Below are positions 24,914 through 32,372 of a stretch of 64,000 nucleotides of DNA, one piece after another. The translations under genes were made by a program, and so were the position numbers. The notes beneath the pieces were generated by a model, which did no database searches, had not been told where the DNA came from, and saw only the letters and a list, made by a program, of their open reading frames with translations. Each line of letters opens with the position of its first letter. Positions within the stretch are counted from its first letter, which is position 1. The stretch spans positions 1 to 64,000 of the forward strand of contig CAZKXX010000003.1 of the NCBI GenBank assembly GCA_964556705.1. Direction: 5' to 3'. The DNA is from CAZKXX01 sp964556705 (GTDB taxonomy: Bacteria; Acidobacteriota; Terriglobia; UBA7540).

Positions 24914-24983
24914 GGCAGTCGCCTCCTTGTGTGGGAAGCCCGCCAGAGCCGGCGAGGCCGGAATCAACGAGTCCCGATTGATG

Positions 24984-25012
24984 TTGAGCAATTCCGTGGC
25001 CAATGCTAAGCT
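24984..25012 (+). promoter_or_regulatory. Possible promoter for the 25.1 kb gene
   Basis: TTGAGC (24984-24989) and TAAGCT (25007-25012) are 17 nt apart with TGC just before the -10 (extended -10). It lies about 118 nt before the ATG at 25130. The rest of 24914-25129 holds no gene. Confidence 0.3.
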
Positions 25013-25129
25013 GTTGAGAGTGAACTGGTTAGATTGCGGATGGGCCAGGGGAGCGGCGGAAGTGGGTCAAAAAGCCCATCTCGGCGGCCGTCCCCGCCAA
25101 TCGTCGAAAACAGAGGATGAGCGACCTCT

Positions 25130-25456
25130 ATGGCTGATTCGAGTGTAGTATTCAACGCCAGTTTTCTGAAGGAGCCGGGGAAAATGCTTCAAGCGGTGCT
25201 GCTTCTGGCTTTTTGCCTGCTCATGGGCCTGGTGGCGCTGGCGGCCTGCGCCTGGGTGGCGGCAACCGGCCAGCTCTTCACTATGGACGGACTTCTGATT
25301 GTGGCCATCAGTGTGACTTTGGGTGGCGCCTTCGTGGCCATGGTGGTCTATTCCTGGAAGACGGGTGAGGTGAGCGAGATTCTGAACGAGTGGCGCTCCC
25401 GGCGAAAAGCGTCGGAGGGCGGCGGCGCGGAAGAGGGTTCGGACGGCGGAAACTAG
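25130..25456 (+). CDS. Small two-helix membrane protein, unknown
   Basis: 108 aa. Two membrane helices (about 20-45 and 55-75) follow a polar leader, then a charged tail (WKTGEVSEILNEWRSRRKASEGG) rich in Gly and Glu. No family recognised. It sits just upstream of a methyltransferase and DUF420 gene in the same direction, with 22 nt to the next start, so the three may be one transcript. Confidence 0.55.
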   Translation: MADSSVVFNASFLKEPGKMLQAVLLLAFCLLMGLVALAACAWVAATGQLFTMDGLLIVAISVTLGGAFVAMVVYSWKTGEVSEILNEWRSRRKASEGGGAEEGSDGGN

Positions 25457-25478
25457 GCGCCGGCCCGCGGAGGGCGTG

Positions 25479-26228
25479 ATGCCTCAGGAATGGTGGGAGA
25501 CGTTTTTTTCGGGCATGATGCTCGACGTGTGGCGCGCCGCCATCAGCGAGGAAATGACGCGCGCCGACGCGGACTTTCTCCAGCGCGCGCTGGCGCTGCC
25601 GGCGGGAAGCCGCGTGCTCGACGCGCCTTGCGGGAACGGGCGGCTGACGCTCGAATTGGCCGCGCGAGGTTTCCGGACGACGGGCGTGGACCTCGCCGCT
25701 CCGTTCGTTCGGGAGGGGCGGGAACAGGCCGCGGCGCGCAAGCTGGAGGCGACCGTGATGCAGGGAGATATTCGCCGCCTGAGTTTCAACCGGGAGTTCG
25801 ACGGCGCGTTCTGCTACGGAAACTGCTTCGGTTATTTTACCGACGAGGGAAACCAGGAATTTCTGGCGAGCGTGGCAAAGGCCCTGAAACCCGGCGGCAA
25901 GTTTCTGCTCGACGCCGCCTCCTGCGCGGAGACGCTGCTGCGGCATTTCGAAGAGCGCACGTGGGCGCAGTTCGGCGACATTCTCTTTCTCGAAGAGCAG
26001 CGGTACGAGCCGCTGGAAGGAAGGTTCGTCACCGATTACACGCTGGTGCGCGACGGGGAAACGGAGAAGAAGACGGGCTCGCACCGCGTGTACACCTGCC
26101 GCGAGGTCTGTTCGATGCTGGAGCGCGCGGGATTCGAGGACCTTTCCACCTTCGGCTCGCTCGAGATGGAGCCGTTCCGGCTCGGCTCGCCGACGTTCCT
26201 GGTTCTGGCCGTCCGCCGCGCGACGTGA
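25479..26228 (+). CDS. Class I SAM-dependent methyltransferase
   Basis: 249 aa. Motif I is VLDAPCGNGRLTLELAARG, followed by TGVDLAAPFVREGREQA (acidic end of strand 2) and GDIRRLSFNREFDGAFCYGNCFGYF, then a second domain with ALKPGGKFLLDAAS. This is the common methyltransferase-11/25 fold for a small molecule. GGAGGG lies just upstream of the ATG at 25479; a GTG one codon earlier is also open. Substrate unknown. Confidence 0.85.
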   Translation: MPQEWWETFFSGMMLDVWRAAISEEMTRADADFLQRALALPAGSRVLDAPCGNGRLTLELAARGFRTTGVDLAAPFVREGREQAAARKLEATVMQGDIRRLSFNREFDGAFCYGNCFGYFTDEGNQEFLASVAKALKPGGKFLLDAASCAETLLRHFEERTWAQFGDILFLEEQRYEPLEGRFVTDYTLVRDGETEKKTGSHRVYTCREVCSMLERAGFEDLSTFGSLEMEPFRLGSPTFLVLAVRRAT

Positions 26229-26246
26229 GGATTTTTCCGGGGACCG

Positions 26247-26678
26247 ATGGGATTTGAAATTTCCGACCTTCCGGCGGTGAACGCGGCGCTGAACTCGACC
26301 AGCGCGGCGCTGCTGGTGCTGGGATACGTCTTCATCCGGCGCAAGAATGTGAGCGCGCACCGCGCCTGTATGCTGGCGGCGGTCGGAACTTCGACGCTGT
26401 TCCTGATTTCCTACCTGACTTACCACTTTCATCATGGCGCCACGCGGTTTACGGGCGAAGGAGCGGTCCGCGCCGTCTATTTCGCCGTGCTGATTTCGCA
26501 CACCCTCCTGGCGACGGCGATTCTCCCCATGGTGCTCGTGACTGTTTACCGGGCGCTGCGGGGACGCTTCGATGCGCACCGGCGCATCGCGCGGTGGACG
26601 CTGCCCGTCTGGCTCTACGTTTCGGTGACCGGTGTGGTCGTTTACTGGATGCTGTACCACCTCGATCCCGCCCGCTGA
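26247..26678 (+). CDS. DUF420 (YozB/CtaM-like) membrane protein
   Basis: 143 aa, four membrane helices. It has the DUF420 pattern: LPAVNAALNSTSAALLVLGYVFI, a conserved RRKNVSAHRACMLAA loop, YLTYHFHHG and a final RRIARWTLPVWLYVSVTGVVVYWML. In Gram-positive bacteria a DUF420 protein (CtaM) is needed for cytochrome aa3 oxidase maturation, and here it lies 2 kb from the oxidase block, so an assembly role is likely. The start is 18 nt after the methyltransferase stop. Confidence 0.85.
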   Translation: MGFEISDLPAVNAALNSTSAALLVLGYVFIRRKNVSAHRACMLAAVGTSTLFLISYLTYHFHHGATRFTGEGAVRAVYFAVLISHTLLATAILPMVLVTVYRALRGRFDAHRRIARWTLPVWLYVSVTGVVVYWMLYHLDPAR

Positions 26679-26725
26679 CGCCCCGGCCTTAACCAGGTGG
26701 CTAACCCCTTCGCCGTTCTATCTAT

Positions 26726-26753
26726 TTGACATTTCTCAAATGCGGTGTATGAT
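26726..26753 (+). promoter_or_regulatory. Strong sigma70-type promoter before a 43-aa gene
   Basis: TTGACA (26726-26731) and TATGAT (26748-26753) are 16 nt apart; both boxes are near consensus. The start codon of the small membrane protein is 34 nt further on. Confidence 0.6.
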
Positions 26754-26787
26754 GCGCGCAACTCTATGCCTCCAAGGGAGGACTTCG

Positions 26788-26919
26788 ATGTCAGTAATGG
26801 TCGCGTGCGTGCTGTTTATCACGGGTATCGTCGCGTACTTCCCGATCGTCTACATCCGCAAGACGAACAAGCTGATGAAGCTGCTGGAGCAGATCGAGGC
26901 AAACACTCGCAAGTCGTAA
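26788..26919 (+). CDS. 43-aa single-helix membrane protein
   Basis: A 43-residue protein: one membrane helix (about 3-22, CVLFITGIVAYFPIVYI) then a basic, helical tail (RKTNKLMKLLEQIEANTRKS). GGGAGGA lies 7 nt before the ATG and a near-consensus promoter lies just upstream, which argues that it is a real, well-expressed gene. Function unknown; size and form recall small regulatory or scaffold peptides of membrane complexes. A second ATG three codons in is possible. Confidence 0.6.
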   Translation: MSVMVACVLFITGIVAYFPIVYIRKTNKLMKLLEQIEANTRKS

Positions 26920-27066
26920 GGCACGACGGGGCGTGAAGCAGCCGCCCCGAGAACCGCGGCAAATTCCCAGCAGACTCCAGGCGCGGCACCCGTCCGTGGC
27001 GAACCCGTGAAGGCGGGGATTCTCTCTCCAGGCAGGCGCGCTTCCCCGTCGCCGACGGAAGGGAAG

Positions 27067-27558
27067 GTGTTCCTGTTGCGATCCGCTTTGATCCCCCGAA
27101 AATTCCGCGCCGGGGCGGTTCTCAACCTGGGCCTGGCGCTCGTGGTTCTTGCCGCCGCGCGAGGCGAAGATCCGCAGGTTCTTCGCGGCGAGTGGGTCGC
27201 GACGGCCGAACCGGACCGCACTTATCGGGGACGCTGGATCGGCCAGGCGCTGCCCGGCCAGCCCGACGCGCTGCATGGTTCGTGGACGCTTTCGGGGCAG
27301 GGCGGCCGGACGATTCTGCGCGGCACCTGGGAAGCCCGAAGGACGGGGCGCGGCTGGAGCGGGACCTGGTCGGCCGAAGACCAGACCGGCCGGAAGCTCT
27401 CCGGCCGCTGGCAGTCGGAGGCCGAAGGCGCGCGCGGCGTCGGCTTCGAAGACCTGCTCAAGCGCACGCTTTCCGAACGCATTTCGGGTTCCTGGCAGAC
27501 CCGCGGGCGGAGCGGCCATTGGTGGTTGCAGGGCACTCCGCCGGCCAACGGTCGCTGA
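27067..27558 (+). CDS. Exported protein with repeated G-x-W motifs, unknown
   Basis: About 163 aa. The GTG start at 27067 (after GGAAGGGAAG) gives a signal peptide ending near AAARGED; an earlier GTG at 27007 is open too. The mature part is short beta-type repeats, each with Gly-x-Trp: GEWVATAEPDRTYRGRW, GSWTLSG, GTWEARR, GTWSAEDQTGRKLSGRW, GSWQTRG. They look like strands of a small barrel or propeller. No family recognised; it is followed by a conserved cytoplasmic unknown. Confidence 0.5.
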   Translation: MFLLRSALIPRKFRAGAVLNLGLALVVLAAARGEDPQVLRGEWVATAEPDRTYRGRWIGQALPGQPDALHGSWTLSGQGGRTILRGTWEARRTGRGWSGTWSAEDQTGRKLSGRWQSEAEGARGVGFEDLLKRTLSERISGSWQTRGRSGHWWLQGTPPANGR

Positions 27559-27771
27559 CGAAGAAACATTCCGCGCTCCCTGCGGTCCTCTCCCGCAGCG
27601 AACAGGCCTTCCGGCGCGAGCGCAACCGGCGGCCGCCAGCCCTTCCTGAGTCTCTCATTTACTCGGCGGCTAACATACGTTCATAAAATTCCGCGGGCGC
27701 GCCATCTCGCGGCGGATGTGATATGCTAGTCGGACGCAACCCGCTCCGATCCTGTCGAGGGCGGAGGTCTC

Positions 27772-28257
27772 ATGCGCTCCTCCACGAAGACGGAATCAGA
27801 AATCCTGGCGCGCGAACCCTATCGCGAAGAACACCGAAAAGTGGTGATCCGCTACGCGGAAGGCAAGATGGTGCGGGGCTACGTCAGCTCGTCCGACGAG
27901 GCGGCGCTCTGGTCCGGTGAGGCGGATTTGGCGGTAGTCCTGACGACTGAAGGCAAAAGGATGGAGGTCCGGCCCGCGGACATCAAAGCCGTCTTCTTCG
28001 TCAAGAGCTTTGAAGGCAGCCCGGACTATTCCGAGTTCAAAGTATTTACGAATCGCCCCAGTGGAAAGGGAGTTTGGGTCCGTGTGCATTTCCGGGACGG
28101 GGAAATCATGGAAGGCATCGCGTCCAATTGCCTGAATACCTATTCCAAATCGGCTTTCTACATGACGCCGCCCGATCCGGAGTCGAACAATCAGGGCGTG
28201 CTGGTTTCCAAGCAATATCTGCGGGAAATGCACGTCCTGGGGCTGGCTTCGGACTGA
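27772..28257 (+). CDS. Conserved hypothetical protein, PilZ-like size and beta-rich
   Basis: 161 aa, soluble. Two similar beta-rich halves: KVVIRYAEGKMVRGYVSS with AVVLTTEGKRMEVRPADIKAVFFVKSFEG, and KGVWVRVHFRDGEIMEGIA with FYMTPPDPESNNQGVLVSKQYLREMHVL. The repeated (V)xVRFxDGExxxG element recurs in proteins near pili and motility genes in related genomes, but a firm family name cannot be given. GGAGG lies 5 nt before the ATG. The following gene begins 49 nt later in the same direction. Confidence 0.6.
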   Translation: MRSSTKTESEILAREPYREEHRKVVIRYAEGKMVRGYVSSSDEAALWSGEADLAVVLTTEGKRMEVRPADIKAVFFVKSFEGSPDYSEFKVFTNRPSGKGVWVRVHFRDGEIMEGIASNCLNTYSKSAFYMTPPDPESNNQGVLVSKQYLREMHVLGLASD

Positions 28258-28306
28258 ACTGAAGCACGGCCATCTCTCGAGCGAGGTTCCTCCCCAGGGG
28301 GAAGAC

Positions 28307-29677
28307 GTGTCTGCGAAGAAGCCGCAAGCTGCGCCGCCGCCCGGTCCTCGATGGGTCCGTGGGGCCGAACCGGTGGCCCTCTGCATGAGCTGCAACGGGA
28401 CGTTCCCGCCGGAGACTCCGGAGTGTCCCCAGTGCCAGGTGGGGCTGTCGTTGATGCGCCGCTGCCCTGCCTGCGAACGAACGCAATCCGCCAATCACTT
28501 GACGTGCATCTATTGTTCGACCTCGTTTGTTCACGATTCGTCTTTTGCTCCTGTGAGCGGCGGTCCCGCAGACCGCGAGGCGGAGTTGCGCCGCTGGTAT
28601 CGATGGCTCGCCGTGGCCGCAGTGGTCTCCGTTGCCCTGACGCTGGCGGCGATCTACTGGTTCCGGTTGGACCTTTCCAAGTCCGACCAACTCTTCGGCC
28701 AGAGCTACGTCCTTGCCGCGACCTCGCTCCGGGCGCAGCCCGCGCCGGGTGCGCCGCCCGTCAAGGACGTCAAGTCGGGAGAAGTGGTCGACATCACGGG
28801 ACTGGAAATCGACAACGTGGGGAATCGCTGGTTTCAGATCCGCGCGGACGAGGTGAAGGGTTATCTTCAGACGGCTGAAGTGGCGCCGCCGAAAGGGACC
28901 GACCCCGACAAGACGTTCGAGGCGCTCCGCCATTCCCTTCTCGGGCTGAACGATCCCTCGGTCGTCACCTCGGCCGTCGAAGCTGTCGACCTCTACCGCC
29001 GGACCTTTCCCGACCACCTTCACGGCGACGAAGTAGCGTGGCTGCTGGCCGAGCGGGCGCGGGAGATGGCGGGACGAGGCGGTCAGCGCCGGGCGGGCCT
29101 GTTGAGAATCGCGCGGACGCATTACGAACTGGTGGCGAAGGGGAAGAGCGACTTTGCGCCCCGCGCGCAGCAACTCCTGAGCTCGATGCCCGGCGGAGGT
29201 TCCGTCGGGCAGGGTACGGCAGCGGGCGCGCGTCGCCAGACGCCGCTGGAATTCAGCGTCCTGGGCGGGGAATCGGCGGAGGGCGGGGCGGCCGCCGGCC
29301 GCCTTCGGCGCCTCATGGTGCGCAGCCGGACACCCCTCTCCGTGCAGCTTAAAGAGACGGCGACCATCTCGCCGGGACTGGTGCTTGAGGGGACGATTGC
29401 CGAAGACGTGCGCGTCGAAGACGAAATCGCCATTCCGCGGGGAAGCCGCGCCGTGTTGCGCGTGACAGAGGACTCCGCCCGGCTGGAGCTGGCGAGCATC
29501 GAAGTCGGCCGGCAAACGCTTGCGGCTCGCGGAGTCGCGGAGCGCCTCATCCTGCCGACGGGATCCGTCCAGCCGCTCTCCGGCGATGGGCTGCCCGAAC
29601 AATTGGAAAAGGGAAGCCGGGTTGAACTGCGCCTGCGAGCGCCGCTCGTGGTGGGCCTGTCCGAACCCGCCCGCTGA
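28307..29677 (+). CDS. Double zinc-ribbon membrane protein with SH3-like domain
   Basis: 456 aa. Cytoplasmic N-terminus with two zinc ribbons (CMSCNGTFPPETPECPQC and CPACERTQSANHLTCIYC), one membrane helix (about 105-125), then an exported SH3-like domain (SYVLAATSLRAQPAPGAPP to KGYLQTAEV), a helical segment (about 205-290), and a C-terminal beta domain (about 335-450) with VLEGTIAEDVRVEDEIAIPRG and LPTGSVQPLSGD that resembles the outer domain of TrbI/VirB10-like proteins. A sensor linking cytoplasmic metal ribbons to an envelope domain is a fair guess; the function is unknown. GTG start with GGGGGAAG upstream. Confidence 0.65.
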   Translation: MSAKKPQAAPPPGPRWVRGAEPVALCMSCNGTFPPETPECPQCQVGLSLMRRCPACERTQSANHLTCIYCSTSFVHDSSFAPVSGGPADREAELRRWYRWLAVAAVVSVALTLAAIYWFRLDLSKSDQLFGQSYVLAATSLRAQPAPGAPPVKDVKSGEVVDITGLEIDNVGNRWFQIRADEVKGYLQTAEVAPPKGTDPDKTFEALRHSLLGLNDPSVVTSAVEAVDLYRRTFPDHLHGDEVAWLLAERAREMAGRGGQRRAGLLRIARTHYELVAKGKSDFAPRAQQLLSSMPGGGSVGQGTAAGARRQTPLEFSVLGGESAEGGAAAGRLRRLMVRSRTPLSVQLKETATISPGLVLEGTIAEDVRVEDEIAIPRGSRAVLRVTEDSARLELASIEVGRQTLAARGVAERLILPTGSVQPLSGDGLPEQLEKGSRVELRLRAPLVVGLSEPAR

Positions 29678-29839
29678 AGCGAGCCAACGCCGCCGGCCGG
29701 AAAAGGGAACGCGACCCGAGTTCCGCGCTTCTTCCTGCGCGCGACTCGAAGTGTTTCTTTCGCAGACCTGCTCCCGCCAGCGCGGGGCCCTCTCGCCACC
29801 ACCCGGACGGCGCCGGCGCCCTTCGCGCTGGGCCGGGCG

Positions 29840-30277
29840 TCACGGGGCCTCGACCTTCGAGGCCAGGTCGGAGACGGGAACCGTGATCTCCGGAGCCAGT
29901 TCAGAGGCCAGCGAGGTGATGACGATTTCGTCGCCGACCTCGGTCCGGCTCTTGAAGATGGTGTGAGCGGGCAGTTCGATTACGCTCTCCGCGCTGAGGT
30001 TGATGGGCGTAATCGAAAAAGGACGGACCAGTTCCCGCAGCGCCACGACCCGGAGGTGGCGGTCCAGGAAGACGACGTCGATATCAAAAACCATCCCCCA
30101 GGTGTGGATCCCCCGCGAAGGGAAAATCCACAACCCGCCGCCGGGGGCGAGCGAGCGTCTTCCCAGCAGGCCGACGAGGCGGCTCACCATCGAGTCCGCC
30201 ACTTCGACCCGGTCTGCGAGAAAGGTCTGCTTCGTCCGGTTGAAGGCGAAGACCGTGCTGTCATTACCTTTAAGCAT
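29840..30277 (-). CDS. DUF192 protein at the end of the pilus operon
   Basis: 145 aa. The DUF192 core is evident: ADSMVSRLVGLLGRRSLAPGGGLWI, then GIHTWGMVFDIDVVFLDR and VIELPAHTIFKSRTEVGDEI. There is no signal peptide, in contrast to many family members. DUF192 genes often sit in Tad pilus loci, and this one ends the run tadC, small peptide, DUF192. Role unknown; a pilus assembly or surface-retention aid has been suggested only by context. Confidence 0.85.
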   Translation of the reverse strand: MLKGNDSTVFAFNRTKQTFLADRVEVADSMVSRLVGLLGRRSLAPGGGLWIFPSRGIHTWGMVFDIDVVFLDRHLRVVALRELVRPFSITPINLSAESVIELPAHTIFKSRTEVGDEIVITSLASELAPEITVPVSDLASKVEAP

Positions 30278-30337
30278 GTGCGCCCTCTAGGGTCCTTTTG
30301 GGGCGTTCTGGTTCACCTGCATCTCCTCCAACTTCGC

Positions 30338-30436
30338 TTACCGGGTCATCTTCTTCTTTCGCCGCTGAATCAGGATGAAGAGGATGACCACAAACAGAAT
30401 CCCCGCGACGATTCGAACAATGGTTGCACCTTCCAC
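30338..30436 (-). CDS. 32-aa single-helix membrane peptide in the Tad operon
   Basis: A 32-codon gene between tadC and the DUF192 gene. It encodes one membrane helix (IVRIVAGILFVVILFILI) followed by a strongly basic end (QRRKKKMTR). The GTG start at 30436 is preceded by GAGGTG at a 7-nt spacing. It lies 29 nt after tadC. Its form fits a small inner-membrane helper of the pilus machine; no family is recognised. Confidence 0.55.
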   Translation of the reverse strand: MEGATIVRIVAGILFVVILFILIQRRKKKMTR

Positions 30437-30465
30437 GGTGAGTCACCTCGCTCAAGTAGTTTTTC

Positions 30466-31383
30466 TTACTGTCCTGACAATGACTTGGCCAGATTCCGCG
30501 AAATCAGAATGATCGCCGGCCCCAGCAAGACGATGAAGAGGCTGGGGAAGATAAACAGCACGAGGGGCGGAATGAGCTTGATGGTCGTCTTGGCCGCCAT
30601 CTCCTCGGCCTGCTGCCGGCGCCGGACGCGCAGCGCGTCGGCGAAATTCCCGAGGGATTTGGAGATTGGCGTTCCGAAGCGCTCCGTCTGCACGAGCATC
30701 TGAACGAACTGCCGGACGCTTTCGACGTTCGTGCGGTCCGCCATGTTCCGCCAGGCCTCGACGCGCGGCTTGCCGGCGCGCTGCTCGAGAGAAATGAGCA
30801 GGAACTCATCGCTCAATTCCGGATGGCTGATCCGCAACTCGTTGCCGACACGCACCAGGGCCTGGTCGAGGCCCAGCCCGGCTTCGAGGCAGATCACCAG
30901 CAGGTCGAGCGCGTCGGGCATGCTGAGGCGGATGGCGTCGCGCCGTTTTCCGATGACGTGAGTCAGCCAGAAGTCCGGGGCGACGAAACCCACGGCGGCC
31001 AGCACCACCGTCCAGAAGAACCGGCTCTCCTGAATCAGCAGAAAGGCGAGGCCGGCGGCGGCGACGGGCAAGGTCATCTTGACCAGGAAGAAGATGTCGG
31101 TGTAGATCGGCCTGCGCAATCCGGCCATCGCCATGCGCCGCGCGAGTTCCGACTGGTCACCCGAGCCGATGGTCTCACGCAGCTTCCGCGCCGCGTCGCC
31201 GATCCAGCCCGACTTGTCAAGCCACTCGGAAGCGGCAGGTTCCTGCTGCACTCGCGCTGCCGGCCCGTGGCCGGTCAGAGAGGCCAGACGGGCGCTTTCC
31301 GGCGACCGCGCCGTGAGCAGATAAATGAGCAGGGCGAAGACCAGGACGAAGGTTACCGCGGCCGAAATGATCACCAGCGTCAT
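30466..31383 (-). CDS. tadC: TadC, type II/IV secretion F-domain protein
   Basis: 305 aa. N-terminal helix, then a cytoplasmic stretch, two middle helices (about 110-150) and the T2SSF domain (about 160-290) with DALDLLVICLEAGLGLDQALVRV and a last helix (VLFIFPSLFIVLLGPAIILI). It is the second of two GspF-like platform proteins of the Tad pilus, working with TadB and the ATPase CpaF. The ATG is 7 nt after the tadB stop. Confidence 0.92.
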   Translation of the reverse strand: MTLVIISAAVTFVLVFALLIYLLTARSPESARLASLTGHGPAARVQQEPAASEWLDKSGWIGDAARKLRETIGSGDQSELARRMAMAGLRRPIYTDIFFLVKMTLPVAAAGLAFLLIQESRFFWTVVLAAVGFVAPDFWLTHVIGKRRDAIRLSMPDALDLLVICLEAGLGLDQALVRVGNELRISHPELSDEFLLISLEQRAGKPRVEAWRNMADRTNVESVRQFVQMLVQTERFGTPISKSLGNFADALRVRRRQQAEEMAAKTTIKLIPPLVLFIFPSLFIVLLGPAIILISRNLAKSLSGQ

Positions 31384-31390
31384 CGGAGAC

Positions 31391-32353
31391 TCACACCTTG
31401 ACGTCGATCACCTTGCGGATGACCCAGGCCCCGACCAGCATCATCCCCAGCCCGACGTAAATGAGCTTCTGTCCCGTCGGATCCGTGATGAGAATCTCGA
31501 CGTAGTTCGGGTTTGCGATGCGCAGCAGAATGAACATGATGAAAGGAAGGGCGGCCAGAATCCATCCGGTCAGCCGTCCCTGGGCCGTATAGACGCGCAA
31601 CTGTCCGCGCAGGCGGAAGCGCTCGCGAATCACTTGAGTGGTCTTGTCCAGAACTTCAGCGAGGTTTCCGCCGGTTTCCTTCTGGACCAGGATCGCCGTC
31701 ACCAGGAAGTTGACGTCGGGCAGGGGAACGCGGTGCGACAGGTTCAGGAGGGCTTCGCGCATGGGGAGGCCGAAATTCTGCTCCTCGAAGACGCGGCGGA
31801 ACTCCGAGGCCAGCGGATCGGAGCCTTCCTGTGCCACCATCTCGATCGCCGAAGTCACGGTGTGTCCGGCGCGCAGAGCCCGTGACATCAGGTCAATGCC
31901 GTCGGGAAGCAGCTCCTCGAAGCGGCGGAAGCGCGCCATTCTCTTGGCGAAGAGGTAGAGGAACGGCGCCGCGCCCGAAGCGGCGGCGATCAGCAGCATC
32001 AGAGGAAGGGCCGGAACCCAGAAGGTGGCCGCCCATCCGCCGGCCAGCGCCAACGCCAGCGAACCGGAGGTCAGTGTCCCGACCGTCCACGGGCTGTCGG
32101 CCTGCAAGAGTAGGCGCTGAAGGGAGGAGAACAAGGGCAACTGCGTCATCAGGTCGTTCAGCCAGGGGACGTCGCTGAGGTTCTCTTCCCTCAAAATGCT
32201 GCTGATTTCCTCCGTGGTGCGGGCGACGGGCATCTGCTCGATCATCTGGAGGCGCTGCTGGACGTCGCGCGCCGGCTTGGAGGGCCTCAGGGCGAACATG
32301 AGGACCGCGAAGCTGAGCAACGCGATCAATCCGAAGAGCGTCAGCGGTGACAT
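31391..32353 (-). CDS. tadB: TadB, type II/IV secretion F-domain protein
   Basis: 320 aa. Helix at about 5-24, two helices near 95-135, T2SSF domain with DGIDLMSRALRAGHTVTSAIEMVA and KTTQVIRERFRLRGQLRVYTAQGR, and two C-terminal helices. It forms the inner-membrane platform of the Tad pilus with TadC. The ATG at 32353 has GGAGGT 7 nt upstream; a TTG five codons earlier is less likely. It is 19 nt after cpaF. Confidence 0.92.
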   Translation of the reverse strand: MSPLTLFGLIALLSFAVLMFALRPSKPARDVQQRLQMIEQMPVARTTEEISSILREENLSDVPWLNDLMTQLPLFSSLQRLLLQADSPWTVGTLTSGSLALALAGGWAATFWVPALPLMLLIAAASGAAPFLYLFAKRMARFRRFEELLPDGIDLMSRALRAGHTVTSAIEMVAQEGSDPLASEFRRVFEEQNFGLPMREALLNLSHRVPLPDVNFLVTAILVQKETGGNLAEVLDKTTQVIRERFRLRGQLRVYTAQGRLTGWILAALPFIMFILLRIANPNYVEILITDPTGQKLIYVGLGMMLVGAWVIRKVIDVKV

Positions 32354-32372
32354 CGACTCAACCTCCAAAACC

